A stretch of 64,000 bases of DNA from Rosa chinensis (GCF_002994745.2 NC_037092.1:3524501-3588500); one strand, 5' to 3'. Counted from the first letter of the stretch, positions 1 through 12,118 are shown. Notes: a model not told the origin generated them from the letters alone. Program-made: numbers and translations.

Positions 1-619
1 TGTTAACAAATACAGACATTTATGTAAAAAGTAGTGAGTACATAATAAAGATCTAAACTAAACAAACACATAAAATATCTGACAGTGGTGAGCATTAAAC
101 TTGAAGGGCTGAATGTCTTCCTCAGTCAAACTCTATGATAATTTATGACTTGGTAAATTTGGTTCATGTGAATTCATCATAACTCTATGTTAGGACTTCT
201 CAAGCAAATGTCTATTAAAAGGAAGAGAGAATATCACAAATAGTCACTCAACTTTTACTTGTTCGACACTTTGGTCACTCACTTTTTAAATATATCACTT
301 CGGTCACTCCACTTTAACTATGTTAATCACTTTAGTCACTTCATTAATTTTTTTCATTGAAAAAAATTATTTGCCACAATATCAAGAATATTTTCAACCA
401 ACCAATTGTGAAAAATTAAGAAATCTGAATTGGAATGAATGAGAGAAGGGATTAAAGTGAGACAAAATGCCTCTTCAGTACTAAAGTGATTGACAGAGTA
501 ATAGTTGAGCAAACAAATTTGAAGACTTAAGCTCCTTCTAGGAATCATACAACTCAATAATATATGGTCCAAGACTTACGACAATAACCCTCGACAAGCA
601 TCAAGAAGACAGTTTTCTT
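1..619. other. Intergenic, no gene seen
   Basis: AT-rich sequence with no convincing coding region on either strand. Around 230-360 there are several short irregular repeats built on the words 'cactttagtcact' and 'tcggtcactc'. A short stretch near 130-180 loosely resembles the fourth-intron sequence of the receptor genes further right, so this may be a strongly decayed part of the same cluster. That link is inference. Confidence 0.4.
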
Positions 620-1310
620 CTGGACCACAAATACAATTTACAAGGAGCTGAAGACAAATAGGGAAAAAATGGAGAAATTAAAAAGACAAACTTTCTTGGT
701 TCCAACTTCCAACAACCACTGGCATCCCAACAGTGTGTTTATCAAAATGTACAATGACAATTTGAAGAATTTCAGAAGCACTGTACTGTTCACTCTACAT
801 TATACATGTTCATTTGATGGCTGTTAATTTTCTAACCACACCTGGGTTCTCAATTGTGATTGACTGATTGTCAACCAAAAACCATATATCAGTAAACTAC
901 AATGTGACTAAATGACATTACATTGATACAGTTAACTCTCACTATCTTCTATGGCCACTTCCAGTTTGCCAACATACTAATTGAGAAGGAAATATCAAAT
1001 ACGGAGCGTGTAGGGCAAGTAAGCCTGTGGACACCTTGAGCTGTAACACCATTGATACGGCACATCTCACTATCTTCTCTGGTCACTTTCAGTAACATTC
1101 AAACTTTAAGTGAATGTTTTCAACCAAGGAAACAATTAAACATTTGAGAAAAGAATTGAACTTTAAGTGAAGGAAGCAAAGCAGTGTATAATATTTTCAC
1201 CTTTAGAGAGACCCAGATTACATGCAAAGAAATAATCCGATAGGTAAATTCAGCACCAAGGAATTCAGAAAAAGTAAATAAGACCCAGTAAATATCAACC
1301 AGTAATAGTG
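620..1310. repeat. Duplicated flank block shared with 15115-15245 and 25866-26260
   Basis: This stretch aligns by eye with two separated pieces further right: about 660-750 matches 15160-15240 (shared words include 'accactggcatcccaa'), and 750-1310 matches 25866-26260 ('cattcaaactttaagtgaat', 'acatgcaaagaaat'). Here the two pieces are adjacent; in the other copy they are separated by about 10.6 kb of transposon DNA. About 900-1020 also resembles the 5' flanks of receptor genes 1 and 3 (30970-31110 and 47660-47800). It acts as the uninterrupted reference for the large insertion at 15246-25865. No gene is evident in it. Confidence 0.65.
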
Positions 1311-1370
1311 TACTCTGCTGTGGTTTAATGATTTAGTTATGGTCCTTCCAAAAAAAAAAAAAAATGTCCT

Positions 1371-1685
1371 AACGTGGTTAGTAATAGGAGGTACGTAAGT
1401 TGAGTCAGGTGGAAAAGCACAAGTACAAAAGTGATATTTAGGAAACTTAAGGTACCAAAATTATGAGTGAGCGAAACATAAGGTACTGTTTCTCAATATT
1501 TTCCTTATAATAATTGACATTCACAATTAAAATCTCATATTTACCAGTGTGTTACTCTCACACGGCAGAAAAAGGGGGAAAATACCCATGCCGAAATGCC
1601 AACTGGCATATGTCTTAACGCTGTTAGTAACGGGAGGTACTTAAGTTGAGTCTACCAAAGTGATATTTAGGAAACTTAAGGTACC
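1371..1685. repeat. Tandem duplication interrupted by the LTR element
   Basis: About 250 bp are present twice in tandem. Copy one runs from about 1371 to 1612. Copy two starts near 1613, runs to 1685, is interrupted by the LTR retrotransposon, and resumes at 9355 to about 9475. Shared landmarks are 'agtgatatttaggaaactta', 'gagtgagcgaaacataaggt' and 'ttgacattcacaattaaaat'. Copy one therefore shows what the insertion site looked like before the retrotransposon arrived. Confidence 0.8.
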
Positions 1686-4027
1686 TGTTGGCGACATCAT
1701 TGAGTATGAAAGTGTGTGCAAATTTGTGTATGATGTTCCTTACTTCCAAGTGTAGAAGGTCAAGTTTTAGTTAGGGAAAGTGTAGAGTATCGTACCCAAG
1801 GGATTGAGGGAAACTCCACCCTAGCTAGATTACCGCAAGAAAGCCTAGAAAAATTATGCAATCTACCTTTTTACAAAGTCACAACCTTAGCCCTTTGGAA
1901 GCTAAAGATCATGAGGATGGTATTAACAATTATGGTAGTGAACGGCTTGATTGATTTTAATTTTTATGCGAATAAATTAAAAGTACACAAAAATAAAGTA
2001 TGCAAATAAAAATAGAGATTTTGATATAAGAGAGAAATAGAGGCTTAGGCATCACACCTAGCCTTACTCATGCACACAATGTAACCCAAATTTAATGTAA
2101 CAACATGTTTTGATAAATTCCCCCTTAGTGCTTTGATGAAGCTACCAAGAAACCAACTAGTCATGCAATTTAACAATCTCTTCCAAAGCAAAGCTAAATT
2201 ACACAACCTTTATACCATTCAAATCTTCCGGATTATAAATGGCCTATGGTGCCATGAGCCTAAATTCTTCCGGAACCTAAACTCACAACATCATGCTTTA
2301 ATTTCAAGGTAAGAAATTCAAGCAACTTAGTTCTTCCCGTAGGAATAAGCTAAGTCACCACCTATTTAGCTACATATGCTCACGGAATCAAGAGTTTATC
2401 AAGTTCATGTTTCCGATTCATTAACTTCCTAAAGCATGCTTCTAGGTGATAAATCTATGAACACACTTAGGACACATTAAAGTATAGTAGCCAAAAGATT
2501 CAAAACATGCATAAACATCAAATAGCATAAAGATTACATTGTTTTGTGCACAAGTTTGGCTAAGGCTGTGCCCTAGCCCCAAATTAAACTACTCACAACT
2601 CATATTTACACAACTACAAGCCATGAACATCATAAATAACAAATAAAAGAGAGCAAAGAGTGGAGAACAAGTGATATACCCACGGGTTTGACTCTTTTTG
2701 GAGCCAAACCAAAAGCACAAGATGGCTCCCTTGTCTCCTAGATGCTATATGAGAAGAGAAATGCTTCAAAGTATAGGGATTTCGGTTTCTAGAACCCAAA
2801 TCACTATACAATTCCACAAAATCTCAAGAACAAGGTAAGAACAAGGCTTGAATGTGTGAGAATCAAGAGAAGTGATTGATCAAAGTGTGTAGAAACTTCG
2901 GTTTTGGTGAAACCCAAGTGGCTACACACCTCTCTCTTACACAAAATCAAAGAACTATGAACTACCTATGAAAAACTAGAGAGAAACTATGCTAGAACTA
3001 GAGAAAAGAGAGATTTTGATGTTGCAAAGTGAGAGAGTAAAAGGGTGAACGGTTTTGGGGAGAGAGAATGGGCTATTTAAAGGCCAAGGCAATTCAAATC
3101 AAGGGTGGAGATCAAAAGGAATCAATGGTGAGATGTGATTGACAAATGTGTAAGCACAAAATGTGGATCTAATTTTTGACTCTACATAGAAATGACCTAG
3201 AAAGCCCATAGATATTTTGGTGGAGAAGAAAAAGTAAGGGTAGAAGCGTAATTGTGTGAGGGAACAAGGTAATAAATATGAGACAAAGGTGTAAGGTGTA
3301 AGAATGAGATCATTTGTCATCTTGCAAATTTTGAATTTCAAAATAACCTAAACCTAAAGTCTTCCCACCCAAAGTTTCTAGCCCTAGTCAGCTCTTCCTT
3401 GTCCTCCACAACTGTTCTTGGTCGGACAACTCGGCCGGAAATGTCCGGAATCCGGCGTTGACCACCGTTGACCCATTTTTTTGTCCGTTTGCGCACTTTC
3501 GTCTCTTTTCTTCCTTCAATTGAATCTCCACCGAGAGTTAGGAATTGGCCTTTGACTTCTTCATACAAAATGTTCGTCCATGAGTCTAGATCATCCAGGT
3601 AAAATTTCAGAGCTTAGCTCGCCGTGGTTTGGCCGGAAATGCTGCCGGAATCCGTACAGGTCCGGTTTTGCAGTTTTTGTCTTTTAGTTGGAAAATTGTG
3701 CCGATCTTTTGAAGGCTTTCCACTCCGAACTAGCTCTTGAACTCTTCATAAGAAATGATCCTTAGGATGTCTAGAATAGATCTGGAAAGTTTCAACTCAT
3801 TTGAAGTTCATTTGGTCAGTCTGCCACTTCTCCTTCTTTGCCTAGCTCGGTTTCTCCTACCCGGAGTAGGAAAATGTGCTAAAGTTGACTTTTTAGTGCA
3901 TTTCCAAGCTTCTCCATCATTTCCTAGCATGACAAGGAAAACATAATAAATATATATAAATAAACACAAAGGTTAAGCAAAAGTGCAAGATTAGGGGAAT
4001 AATTAGTAGGTAATTATGGACCTAACA
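1686..4027 (-). repeat. 3' LTR of the LARD-like element
   Basis: A direct copy of 7013-9354, offset by exactly 5,327 bp. It begins TGTTGGCGAC and ends GACCTAACA on the plus strand. Short reading frames inside it recur identically in the other LTR and carry no recognisable domain, so they are not treated as genes. The segment around 3430-3700 is GC-richer and includes several copies of the word CCGGAA. Confidence 0.92.
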
Positions 4028-4068
4028 AAATACCTCACACTTACACTTTGCTTGTCCTCAAGCAAAAA
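4028..4068 (-). other. Polypurine-tract-like region of the LARD-like element
   Basis: Directly inside the 3' LTR the minus strand reads GAGGACAAGCAAAG, then GTAAGTGTGAGGTA, up to the LTR edge. This 'gaggacaagcaaag...aagtgtgagg' arrangement is the usual 3' end of plant Tat/Athila-type gypsy elements. The purine tract is imperfect, so its exact limits are uncertain. Confidence 0.6.
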
Positions 4069-6218
4069 CATAAATTAAACTAGCATGAACAAACTATAAG
4101 GCTCACTTGCATCCTTAATGAGTTTAACCATTTTCCCTCAGAGAACCATGACTTAGTGATTTGACTTTCAATTAAGCAAGCTTAGAACTAAATTTTCGAA
4201 ATGCAAAGCTAATAATTGGATTTGGAAAGTCATGCTCAACAAAGTATATGCATATGCCATGTGTGCCACCGTAAATGATTCATGTGGGATTAATATGAAC
4301 CGCATTTGTCTAACCATCAAACTCACATGGATATCACTCATTTTCACTCAAGTGTTTTATGGTTAGTGTTTGCACTCAAAAACAATTCGATTGACATGGT
4401 TTCCATATGCTTGCTCTTCCATCTTTTCTCCACATGATCATTGCATGAGTTCTCTTAGATCACAAGGTCTTTTATTTAGGTTGTAATGGGGCTTAGGTGA
4501 GGGGTTAAAGAAATGAAGGGAAAGGTAAGTACAAATTCTAAGCCTCCTAGTAAGCAATTCTCTTGTTGAGTCCCTTTTTCTTTTGGCTCTAAGTGCTTTG
4601 TAAAACCTCCTTTTCTTTCCACAAACCCAAAAACTACAAAAAAAAACTATTATTCCCCCTTTGTACCACCCAAACTCTTTTTATGTTTTTTTTTCTTTTC
4701 ACTCACACTATTTTGCATAACACTTTTTTTCTATTTTTTCTTTCATTTTCTATTTTCTTTTCTTTGGTGACCCTAGTGCATATTGACTTTGAATAATTAT
4801 TTTTTAAAATTTTTTTTTTGAACATGCTTCTAGGGTCACCCTTTTCTTTTCTTGGCTACAACCTGTAGCTCACGCACACAATACTCTATCCACCTCACAC
4901 TTATTCTTTTGCACACTTCTCAAACCCATTTACAAGCACCAAACTAACAATAGGACTCACATTGCTTACCACTTGACTTAGAAAGGGTAGGAAAAGTGTT
5001 TAAGATTTTAAAAGGTAGACATTTGTGGTGGTGGAGAAATGAAATGGCTAACACATATTATATAGGCTCAAATTGGCTTACTAATGGATTTTCATTTTAA
5101 GGACAAAAGCTATTTGGCCGTGGTGGATTCCTAATGCCTTGGTCTTTCCCAATAACAACTCATGCTTTTGATATAAAGTCTTGAAAGATTTGGAGCAAGT
5201 TCTAGATTACATGCACAATGAATTGATCACACAACGAAAGATTTAGTGCATTTGAAACTTGTACGCACTCTCTTAGGCTCAAAATCTCACATAATTAGGC
5301 ATAGATAGTTCCAACAAATTTAGTCCTCATCTTTCCCACATGAATGCATCTAAAATGACATAGGCAATATGAGTTTGAATGCATGTGAGCACAAAACGCC
5401 AAATCCATCTATTAAATAAGCATTAATCTTCAATCACTAAACATGCTCAAAATCAATCAATCCAATTAGACATAAGTTTAGCCTCATCCTCGGGGGTTAT
5501 TTCGGTTTAGGAACCACGCAAGCAAGCCAAAATCTTTTGTATTTTTCAAAAAATTTCAATTTTTATGGATTTTTCAATAAGGGTAACAAATAAAGAAAAG
5601 GATAAGGAATGTAATTACTTAGCCTTACCACCTCACACTTAAATCACACATTGTCCTCAATGTGCCGTTATGAACAATTGTGAATCATGTGCAAAGAGTA
5701 GGACCAAATAAAAACTTCCAAATGCTAGTCAACAAAATTTATTAACAAACTAAACATTGGCTTAACAAGCACCTCACACTTAAAACATTATATAGTCCTT
5801 AATGTATAATGAAGCTATTAAGATCCTATCAATGTTTTGGGGACATGCTCATATGGCCGAGACTAGCATTCCAAACAATTAAACTAACACAAGGCAAGAG
5901 AGAAAAGGGTAGCCACCTCACACTTGAACTTTGGATAATCCTTTCAATAAAAGCTAAATCTTTTGTGTCTTATCCATTGACCAAGGGTGAAATATCTATC
6001 CAAACCTCTTGAAGCCACAAATTTATTGACATAAAAACACACAAACACAACTAATCATGCTTAGGAAAGATAAAAGTGAGAGATTAGAAAGTGCAAACTC
6101 TTTGAAGATCCCCGTTTTAGCTCCATAGTGCAAAATCGGTGATAACCTCACAAGGCCAAGTTAGGAACTTGCCATCCATTAAGCTCCATGCATCAAGAAC
6201 CAAAAGAACCTCACACTT
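4033..6218 (-). repeat. Six dispersed copies of the polypurine-tract motif
   Basis: The ten-base word CCTCACACTT (AAGTGTGAGG on the element's sense strand) occurs at 4033, 4893, 5631, 5772, 5916 and 6209. Several copies are preceded by CAC and followed at 10-20 bases by a 'GTCCTCAATGT'-like word, copying the layout next to the 3' LTR. Chance would give essentially none of these in 3 kb. They look like diverged internal copies of the element's 3' terminal signal. Confidence 0.7.
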
Positions 6219-6987
6219 AAGACTTGAACACATCAACCCATGCTCGCGGCTACTCCCAAACTCCCAAATTTCTTCATCTTGGTTTATTTTTTCTTCATTT
6301 TGGAGTCCGCCAATATGGGTTTAAGTTTAAGGACATTACCAAGGTCCAATGTGACTCAAATTAAAACTTTAACTATTTCTAGAAAATTAGAATTCAAATT
6401 AGAATTTGTAATTAGAAAAGCAAAGGGGAAATGAAATCCAAATTTGGGTGTTGTCTAACACTCAACAGTTCGGTAACTTCTCATGAAATACGACCAGGTA
6501 AGAGTAGGAAGAGATTTTGGTGGAGTCAAAGCTCACTTGTATACACTTCTCTCATTCAAATCTTACCTAGACATCGTATCCAATCGGATGAGCCTACTTG
6601 TGAAGAGTGAATAAACTCGACGTTACAAAGATGGAATCCAAATCCTATTTACTTAAAAACTACAAGCTCTAATTAAATTCTAACTTAAAGAAATAAGTCA
6701 AAGCACCAATTTATTTAAATAACAAACTTTAAGTAAGTAACTAAAAGGTGAAGTTGCACAAGTAAAAAGCAAATAGTAAATAGACAAGACATGCTCAAAT
6801 TTTTCTTTTTTTTTTTTTTGTCTACCACAATTTACCAATTTACTTACCCAAAGTACTTGTAGCAATTTCAAAGATTAAACTACCACACAAAAACTACCAA
6901 TTAAATAAAAGAAATATAAACTAAAAAAAAATAAAAAATTGGTTCTCTAGTCCCACGGCAACCTAATAGGGATTGAGTTTTACCTCA

Positions 6988-7006
6988 ATCCCCGGCAACG
7001 GCGCCA
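6988..7006 (-). other. Primer-binding site complementary to tRNA-Asp
   Basis: The plus strand reads ATCCCCGGCAACGGCGCCA, which is the 3' end of plant tRNA-Asp(GUC) including CCA. On the minus strand this is therefore a 19-nt primer-binding site, six nucleotides from the LTR edge at 7013. It fixes the element's orientation. It is not a tRNA gene, because no acceptor or anticodon arms precede it. Confidence 0.9.
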
Positions 7007-7012
7007 AAAACT

Positions 7013-9354
7013 TGTTGGCGACATCATTGAGTATGAAAGTGTGTGCAAATTTGTGTATGATGTTCCTTACTTCCAAGTGTAGAAGGTCAAGTTTTAGTTA
7101 GGGAAAGTGTAGAGTATCGTACCCAAGGGATTGAGGGAAACTCCACCCTAGCTAGATTACCGCAAGAAAGCCTAGAAAAATTATGCAATCTACCTTTTTA
7201 CAAAGTCACAACCTTAGCCCTTTGGAAGCTAAAGATCATGAGGATGGTATTAACAATTATGGTAGTGAACGGCTTGATTGATTTTAATTTTTATGCGAAT
7301 AAATTAAAAGTACACAAAAATAAAGTATGCAAATAAAAATAGAGATTTTGATATAAGAGAGAAATAGAGGCTTAGGCATCACACCTAGCCTTACTCATGC
7401 ACACAATGTAACCCAAATTTAATGTAACAACATGTTTTGATAAATTCCCCCTTAGTGCTTTGATGAAGCTACCAAGAAACCAACTAGTCATGCAATTTAA
7501 CAATCTCTTCCAAAGCAAAGCTAAATTACACAACCTTTATACCATTCAAATCTTCCGGATTATAAATGGCCTATGGTGCCATGAGCCTAAATTCTTCCGG
7601 AACCTAAACTCACAACATCATGCTTTAATTTCAAGGTAAGAAATTCAAGCAACTTAGTTCTTCCCGTAGGAATAAGCTAAGTCACCACCTATTTAGCTAC
7701 ATATGCTCACGGAATCAAGAGTTTATCAAGTTCATGTTTCCGATTCATTAACTTCCTAAAGCATGCTTCTAGGTGATAAATCTATGAACACACTTAGGAC
7801 ACATTAAAGTATAGTAGCCAAAAGATTCAAAACATGCATAAACATCAAATAGCATAAAGATTACATTGTTTTGTGCACAAGTTTGGCTAAGGCTGTGCCC
7901 TAGCCCCAAATTAAACTACTCACAACTCATATTTACACAACTACAAGCCATGAACATCATAAATAACAAATAAAAGAGAGCAAAGAGTGGAGAACAAGTG
8001 ATATACCCACGGGTTTGACTCTTTTTGGAGCCAAACCAAAAGCACAAGATGGCTCCCTTGTCTCCTAGATGCTATATGAGAAGAGAAATGCTTCAAAGTA
8101 TAGGGATTTCGGTTTCTAGAACCCAAATCACTATACAATTCCACAAAATCTCAAGAACAAGGTAAGAACAAGGCTTGAATGTGTGAGAATCAAGAGAAGT
8201 GATTGATCAAAGTGTGTAGAAACTTCGGTTTTGGTGAAACCCAAGTGGCTACACACCTCTCTCTTACACAAAATCAAAGAACTATGAACTACCTATGAAA
8301 AACTAGAGAGAAACTATGCTAGAACTAGAGAAAAGAGAGATTTTGATGTTGCAAAGTGAGAGAGTAAAAGGGTGAACGGTTTTGGGGAGAGAGAATGGGC
8401 TATTTAAAGGCCAAGGCAATTCAAATCAAGGGTGGAGATCAAAAGGAATCAATGGTGAGATGTGATTGACAAATGTGTAAGCACAAAATGTGGATCTAAT
8501 TTTTGACTCTACATAGAAATGACCTAGAAAGCCCATAGATATTTTGGTGGAGAAGAAAAAGTAAGGGTAGAAGCGTAATTGTGTGAGGGAACAAGGTAAT
8601 AAATATGAGACAAAGGTGTAAGGTGTAAGAATGAGATCATTTGTCATCTTGCAAATTTTGAATTTCAAAATAACCTAAACCTAAAGTCTTCCCACCCAAA
8701 GTTTCTAGCCCTAGTCAGCTCTTCCTTGTCCTCCACAACTGTTCTTGGTCGGACAACTCGGCCGGAAATGTCCGGAATCCGGCGTTGACCACCGTTGACC
8801 CATTTTTTTGTCCGTTTGCGCACTTTCGTCTCTTTTCTTCCTTCAATTGAATCTCCACCGAGAGTTAGGAATTGGCCTTTGACTTCTTCATACAAAATGT
8901 TCGTCCATGAGTCTAGATCATCCAGGTAAAATTTCAGAGCTTAGTTCGCCGTGGTTTGGCCGGAAATGCTGCCGGAATCCGTACAGGTCCGGTTTTGCAG
9001 TTTTTGTCTTTTAGTTGGAAAATTGTGCCGATCTTTTGAAGGCTTTCCACTCCGAACTAGCTCTTGAACTCTTCATAAGAAATGATCCTTAGGATGTCTA
9101 GAATAGATCTGGAAAGTTTCAACTCATTTGAAGTTCATTTGGTCAGTCTGCCACTTCTCCTTCTTTGCCTAGCTCGGTTTCTCCTACCCGGAGTAGGAAA
9201 ATGTGCTAAAGTTGACTTTTTAGTGCATTTCCAAGCTTCTCCATCATTTCCTAGCATGACAAGGAAAACATAATAAATATATATAAATAAACACAAAGGT
9301 TAAGCAAAAGTGCAAGATTAGGGGAATAATTAGTAGGTAATTATGGACCTAACA
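7013..9354 (-). repeat. 5' LTR of the LARD-like element
   Basis: 2,342 bp, the same length as the left LTR and, by eye, identical apart from T instead of C at 8945. Being the 5' LTR it should carry the promoter and transcription start, read leftward. I could not place a TATA box with confidence. Confidence 0.92.
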
Positions 9355-9530
9355 GTACCAAAATTATGAGTGAGCGAAACATAAGGTACTGTTTCTCAAT
9401 ATTTTCCTTATAACAATTGACATTCACAATTAAAATCTCATATTTACCTAAGTGTTACTCTCATATAGCAAGAAAAAAACAAACAAACAAATAAATAAGT
9501 AAAGAATTCCGAATATGGATTAAAATCCCT

Positions 9531-10819
9531 TTTTTTTTTTTTTGTGAACGAAATAGGTCAGCCATTTCATTAGATTCAGCGAGCAGTACAAAAATGAAAC
9601 ACCCCTATGGGGTTGACAGAAAGCAATTGTTCCTTAGAATCTCATGACACCCTATTCTAGAAGAATAAAATCCCAAAAAATCCTGAGTACACCCACCTTT
9701 TAGGAAGTCCACGCACCATTATTCTAACAAAAACCAGACACCTCGAAGCAACGGATGACAAACCATCCACCAAGCATAAATGGTAAACAACTAAGGCACT
9801 GGTTTTTGCGACCCAAAAACAAAAATTAAACTAAAATAGGACCATCCTCTTTTTGTATAAAAAGAGGAAGGCCCAAAATTAAATTAAAAAATAAAACCTC
9901 AGAGCCCATATGGTCCCAAAGCATCCCAATCCAGACTAAGCCCAACACTTGAGCCCAACAGCCCAAATTTTCTGAAACCCTAAGAACCAGCTGCTCCACA
10001 ACATGGCCGCTCCTAAGTTGCATGTCACCGTTGTCGTCGCCGGCAAACACGCCACCGGCCCTACTGACCTCCTTCAGGCCATCACCAGCATAGCCAAAAA
10101 AACCACCACATTGAGCATCCCCATCCCCAGAACGATCACCAGCCCAGAGAGCCCAAGTAGGAGCACCGTCGCCCTGGAAACCTCCGTCCCCATAGCCGCC
10201 GACGCTACTGTACCATCTCCAGGATCGAAAGACCCCCAAATCCGCGCCCATTCCTCATCACCGCAAACCAACTTCAGATCCATTATGGTGCCTTCGCAAG
10301 CATTGAAGAAACCAGATTATAGATCGGGATGAACCCGATCGGATATGCCCAGGACAACCTGAAGATCCTCCACGCTTTGGTCGATCCCCTAAACTGGTCA
10401 GGCCAACCCCACTCCGGCAACACCTCGACGCTGCGGGGAACCACCAGGGCCAACCAAAACGATTGTACAATCCCTATCACCGTCGGAAGTCTGACGACCC
10501 CGATCCAAAACCCAGACGCTCCCATCTAACTCAGGCCAAACCAGATCCACGCCGTTAGAGCTCGGCCACCGATCAGCCATCCAAACAACAACACTACCCT
10601 CCCAATCAATAACCACAGGGAGCCCACCCTAAGGCGGCGCTCCAAGCAAGAAAACAAAAGCCAAAGCAAGAAGGAAACGATTAGCTACCAGACGAGCAGT
10701 AGCCATGACCATCAAGATCTTGGAATCCTGAAAAATTTGTCGAAGGGGGAAAGCCAACGATAAACCCTAGCAGAGCGCTAGGTCAAGTTTTTTAGTAACC
10801 ATCTGATCATGTGAACATT
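9531..10819 (-). mobile_element. LINE-like non-autonomous retroposon with poly(A)
   Basis: A poly-T run (poly-A on the minus strand) at 9531-9544 opens a ~1.29-kb block much richer in GC than its surroundings. It is flanked by a near-perfect 14-bp target duplication, 'ggattaaaatccct' at 9517-9530 and 'ggataaaaatccct' at 10820-10833. The sense (minus) strand begins near the word CTAGGGTTTATCG and ends in an AT-rich tail. It contains a Gly/Asp-rich 141-codon frame at 9826-10251, but no reverse transcriptase or endonuclease. The most likely identity is a deletion derivative of an L1-type LINE, or a LINE-mobilised retroposon. The elements at 24418-25807 and 58606-59474 are built the same way. Confidence 0.65.
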
Positions 10820-10833
10820 GGATAAAAATCCCT

Positions 10834-11208
10834 ATGGCCCTACCTGATATCGCATCGATAAGTGGTCCAATTGTGCCCCGAAAAGTTAGTTATAAAAAAT
10901 AACTCAACAATGTATATTAAGTTTTGTTATTAGCAATTTAATTTTGGGAGGATTATTTTCAACGAAAAGTATAAGATAATGATTTATCATTTAGAAGATC
11001 ATGTGTTCGTGCCCCATCAAGAGTGGAGAGTGGTAGAGTGTAAAAAAAAAAAATAGTATGAGGCTAGAAAAATGATATCACGAGATGCAAACTTGATTTT
11101 TTGGGTATATATGAGTAGATCATCTCTGCAAATTTTCAACCAAATTGACAACCATTATAAGCATTCAAAACTCAATTTACAATAAAAACTTGATTTGGTT
11201 CATGCATT

Positions 11209-11248
<40 letters not shown>

Positions 11249-11379
11249 TCTGTTGAGTTGAAAACTCGAAATGGCAGCTCATAAAAAAAAGAAAAAAAAA
11301 AGAAGAAGGAAATTGATTAAGTTGAAAACTCGAAAGGGTAGCTCAATCAAAAGTTGTGAGGGAATATATATTTGTTGCC
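10834..11379. other. Intergenic AT-rich stretch with a (TA)n microsatellite
   Basis: No gene is evident. A TA dinucleotide run of about 35 bp lies at 11212-11246, and A-rich runs lie at 11042-11053 and 11282-11300. The left edge of the copia remnant is not sharply defined. Confidence 0.6.
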
Positions 11380-11526
11380 AACAAGATGTCTCTCTCTAAG
11401 GTATCATCGATGATGAATGAGGTAAATCAATACTTCTACCATGATCATGCCTTCACTTCAACCTTTCAGACTAACTCAGGTACACATGGTCATGCTTTAA
11501 AAACTTTAGACTTTAATTAGGAAGAT

Positions 11527-11769
11527 ATGTGGATAATTGACTCTAGGGCAACTGATCATATGATTCATGATCGTAGTGTCATCCAAAAACCATCTCCCAT
11601 TCACCGGTCAGCTGTTACTAATGCCAATGATGGCTTATTCCCTATCACTAGTGCTGGATTGGTATCGTTAACACCATCCATAAACATGGATACAGTTTTA
11701 ATAATTCCCTCTTTGTCGAATAACTTGTTGTCTGTGCATCAAATTCTAAACAATTGTATTGTTGTGTAA
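11527..11769 (+). pseudogene. Copia protease region (broken)
   Basis: The 80-codon frame begins WIIDS-R-ATDHM. In copia proteases the active site is D-S/T-G-A; here the glycine is replaced by arginine, which would abolish catalysis. The following residues (SLTPSINMDTVLIIPSLSNN) match the usual continuation with a late 'PSLS-NLLSV' motif. The frame ends in a stop soon after. Interrupted GAG-pre-integrase sequence (an LWHKRLGHPS-like motif) follows at about 11948-12110 in shifted frames. Confidence 0.8.
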
Positions 11770-12118
11770 TCTTTTATCCTCAGTGTTGCGTCTTTCAGGA
11801 AATCTTCACAAGAGAAATTATCAATTGTGGTATTGAGAATGGGGGATTGTACTATATGGAAATGATAGATGCTGGTGACTCCATGCTGGTGAAGTATACC
11901 ATGTTCAAAAGAGTACTCCAACAAGCAAAAAGAGAGAAAATATATAGCTGTGGCACAAGAGATTGGGACATCCATCATGTGGCTACCTGAGGAGTTTACT
12001 TCCTCCCTTGTTTACAACTTGCAAGGAGTCTGATTTTCAATGTGAAATATACATCCAAGGAAAGAGTCGTCGTGTTAGCTAACCTTTCAGCCATTCTCAC
12101 AGTGTTAAGCCATTTGGC

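Larger units (their letters stand above)
1686..9354 (-). mobile_element. Non-coding LTR retrotransposon (LARD-like, Ty3/gypsy-type signals)
   Basis: A complete 7,669-bp element. Both LTRs are 2,342 bp and run TG...CA. The element is flanked by the 5-bp target duplication GTACC (1681-1685 and 9355-9359). The primer-binding site is complementary to the 3' end of plant tRNA-Asp and lies next to the right-hand LTR, so the element reads on the minus strand, with 7013-9354 as the 5' LTR. The 2,985-bp interior has no gag-pol: there is no long ORF and no recognisable protease, reverse transcriptase or integrase. A tRNA-Asp primer and a 3' motif of the type AAGTGTGAGG are known from plant Tat/Athila-like gypsy elements, so it is probably a large retrotransposon derivative mobilised in trans by such an element. 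By eye the LTRs differ at one base (3618 C, 8945 T), so the insertion is very recent. Confidence 0.9.

Noticed and set aside
2614..3946. Short ORFs in the left LTR and their exact copies at 7941-9273
   Set aside because: They recur only because the LTRs are identical. They are short, on mixed strands and lack any known motif.
6988..7006. Possible tRNA-Asp gene
   Set aside because: Only the last 19 nt including CCA match, next to an LTR. This is a primer-binding site; nuclear tRNA genes do not encode CCA, and the rest of the tRNA is absent.
10003..10332. 109-codon plus-strand frame with Pro/Thr/Ser-rich sequence
   Set aside because: It is antisense to the retroposon's own GC-rich body and has no domain; high GC content favours chance open frames.
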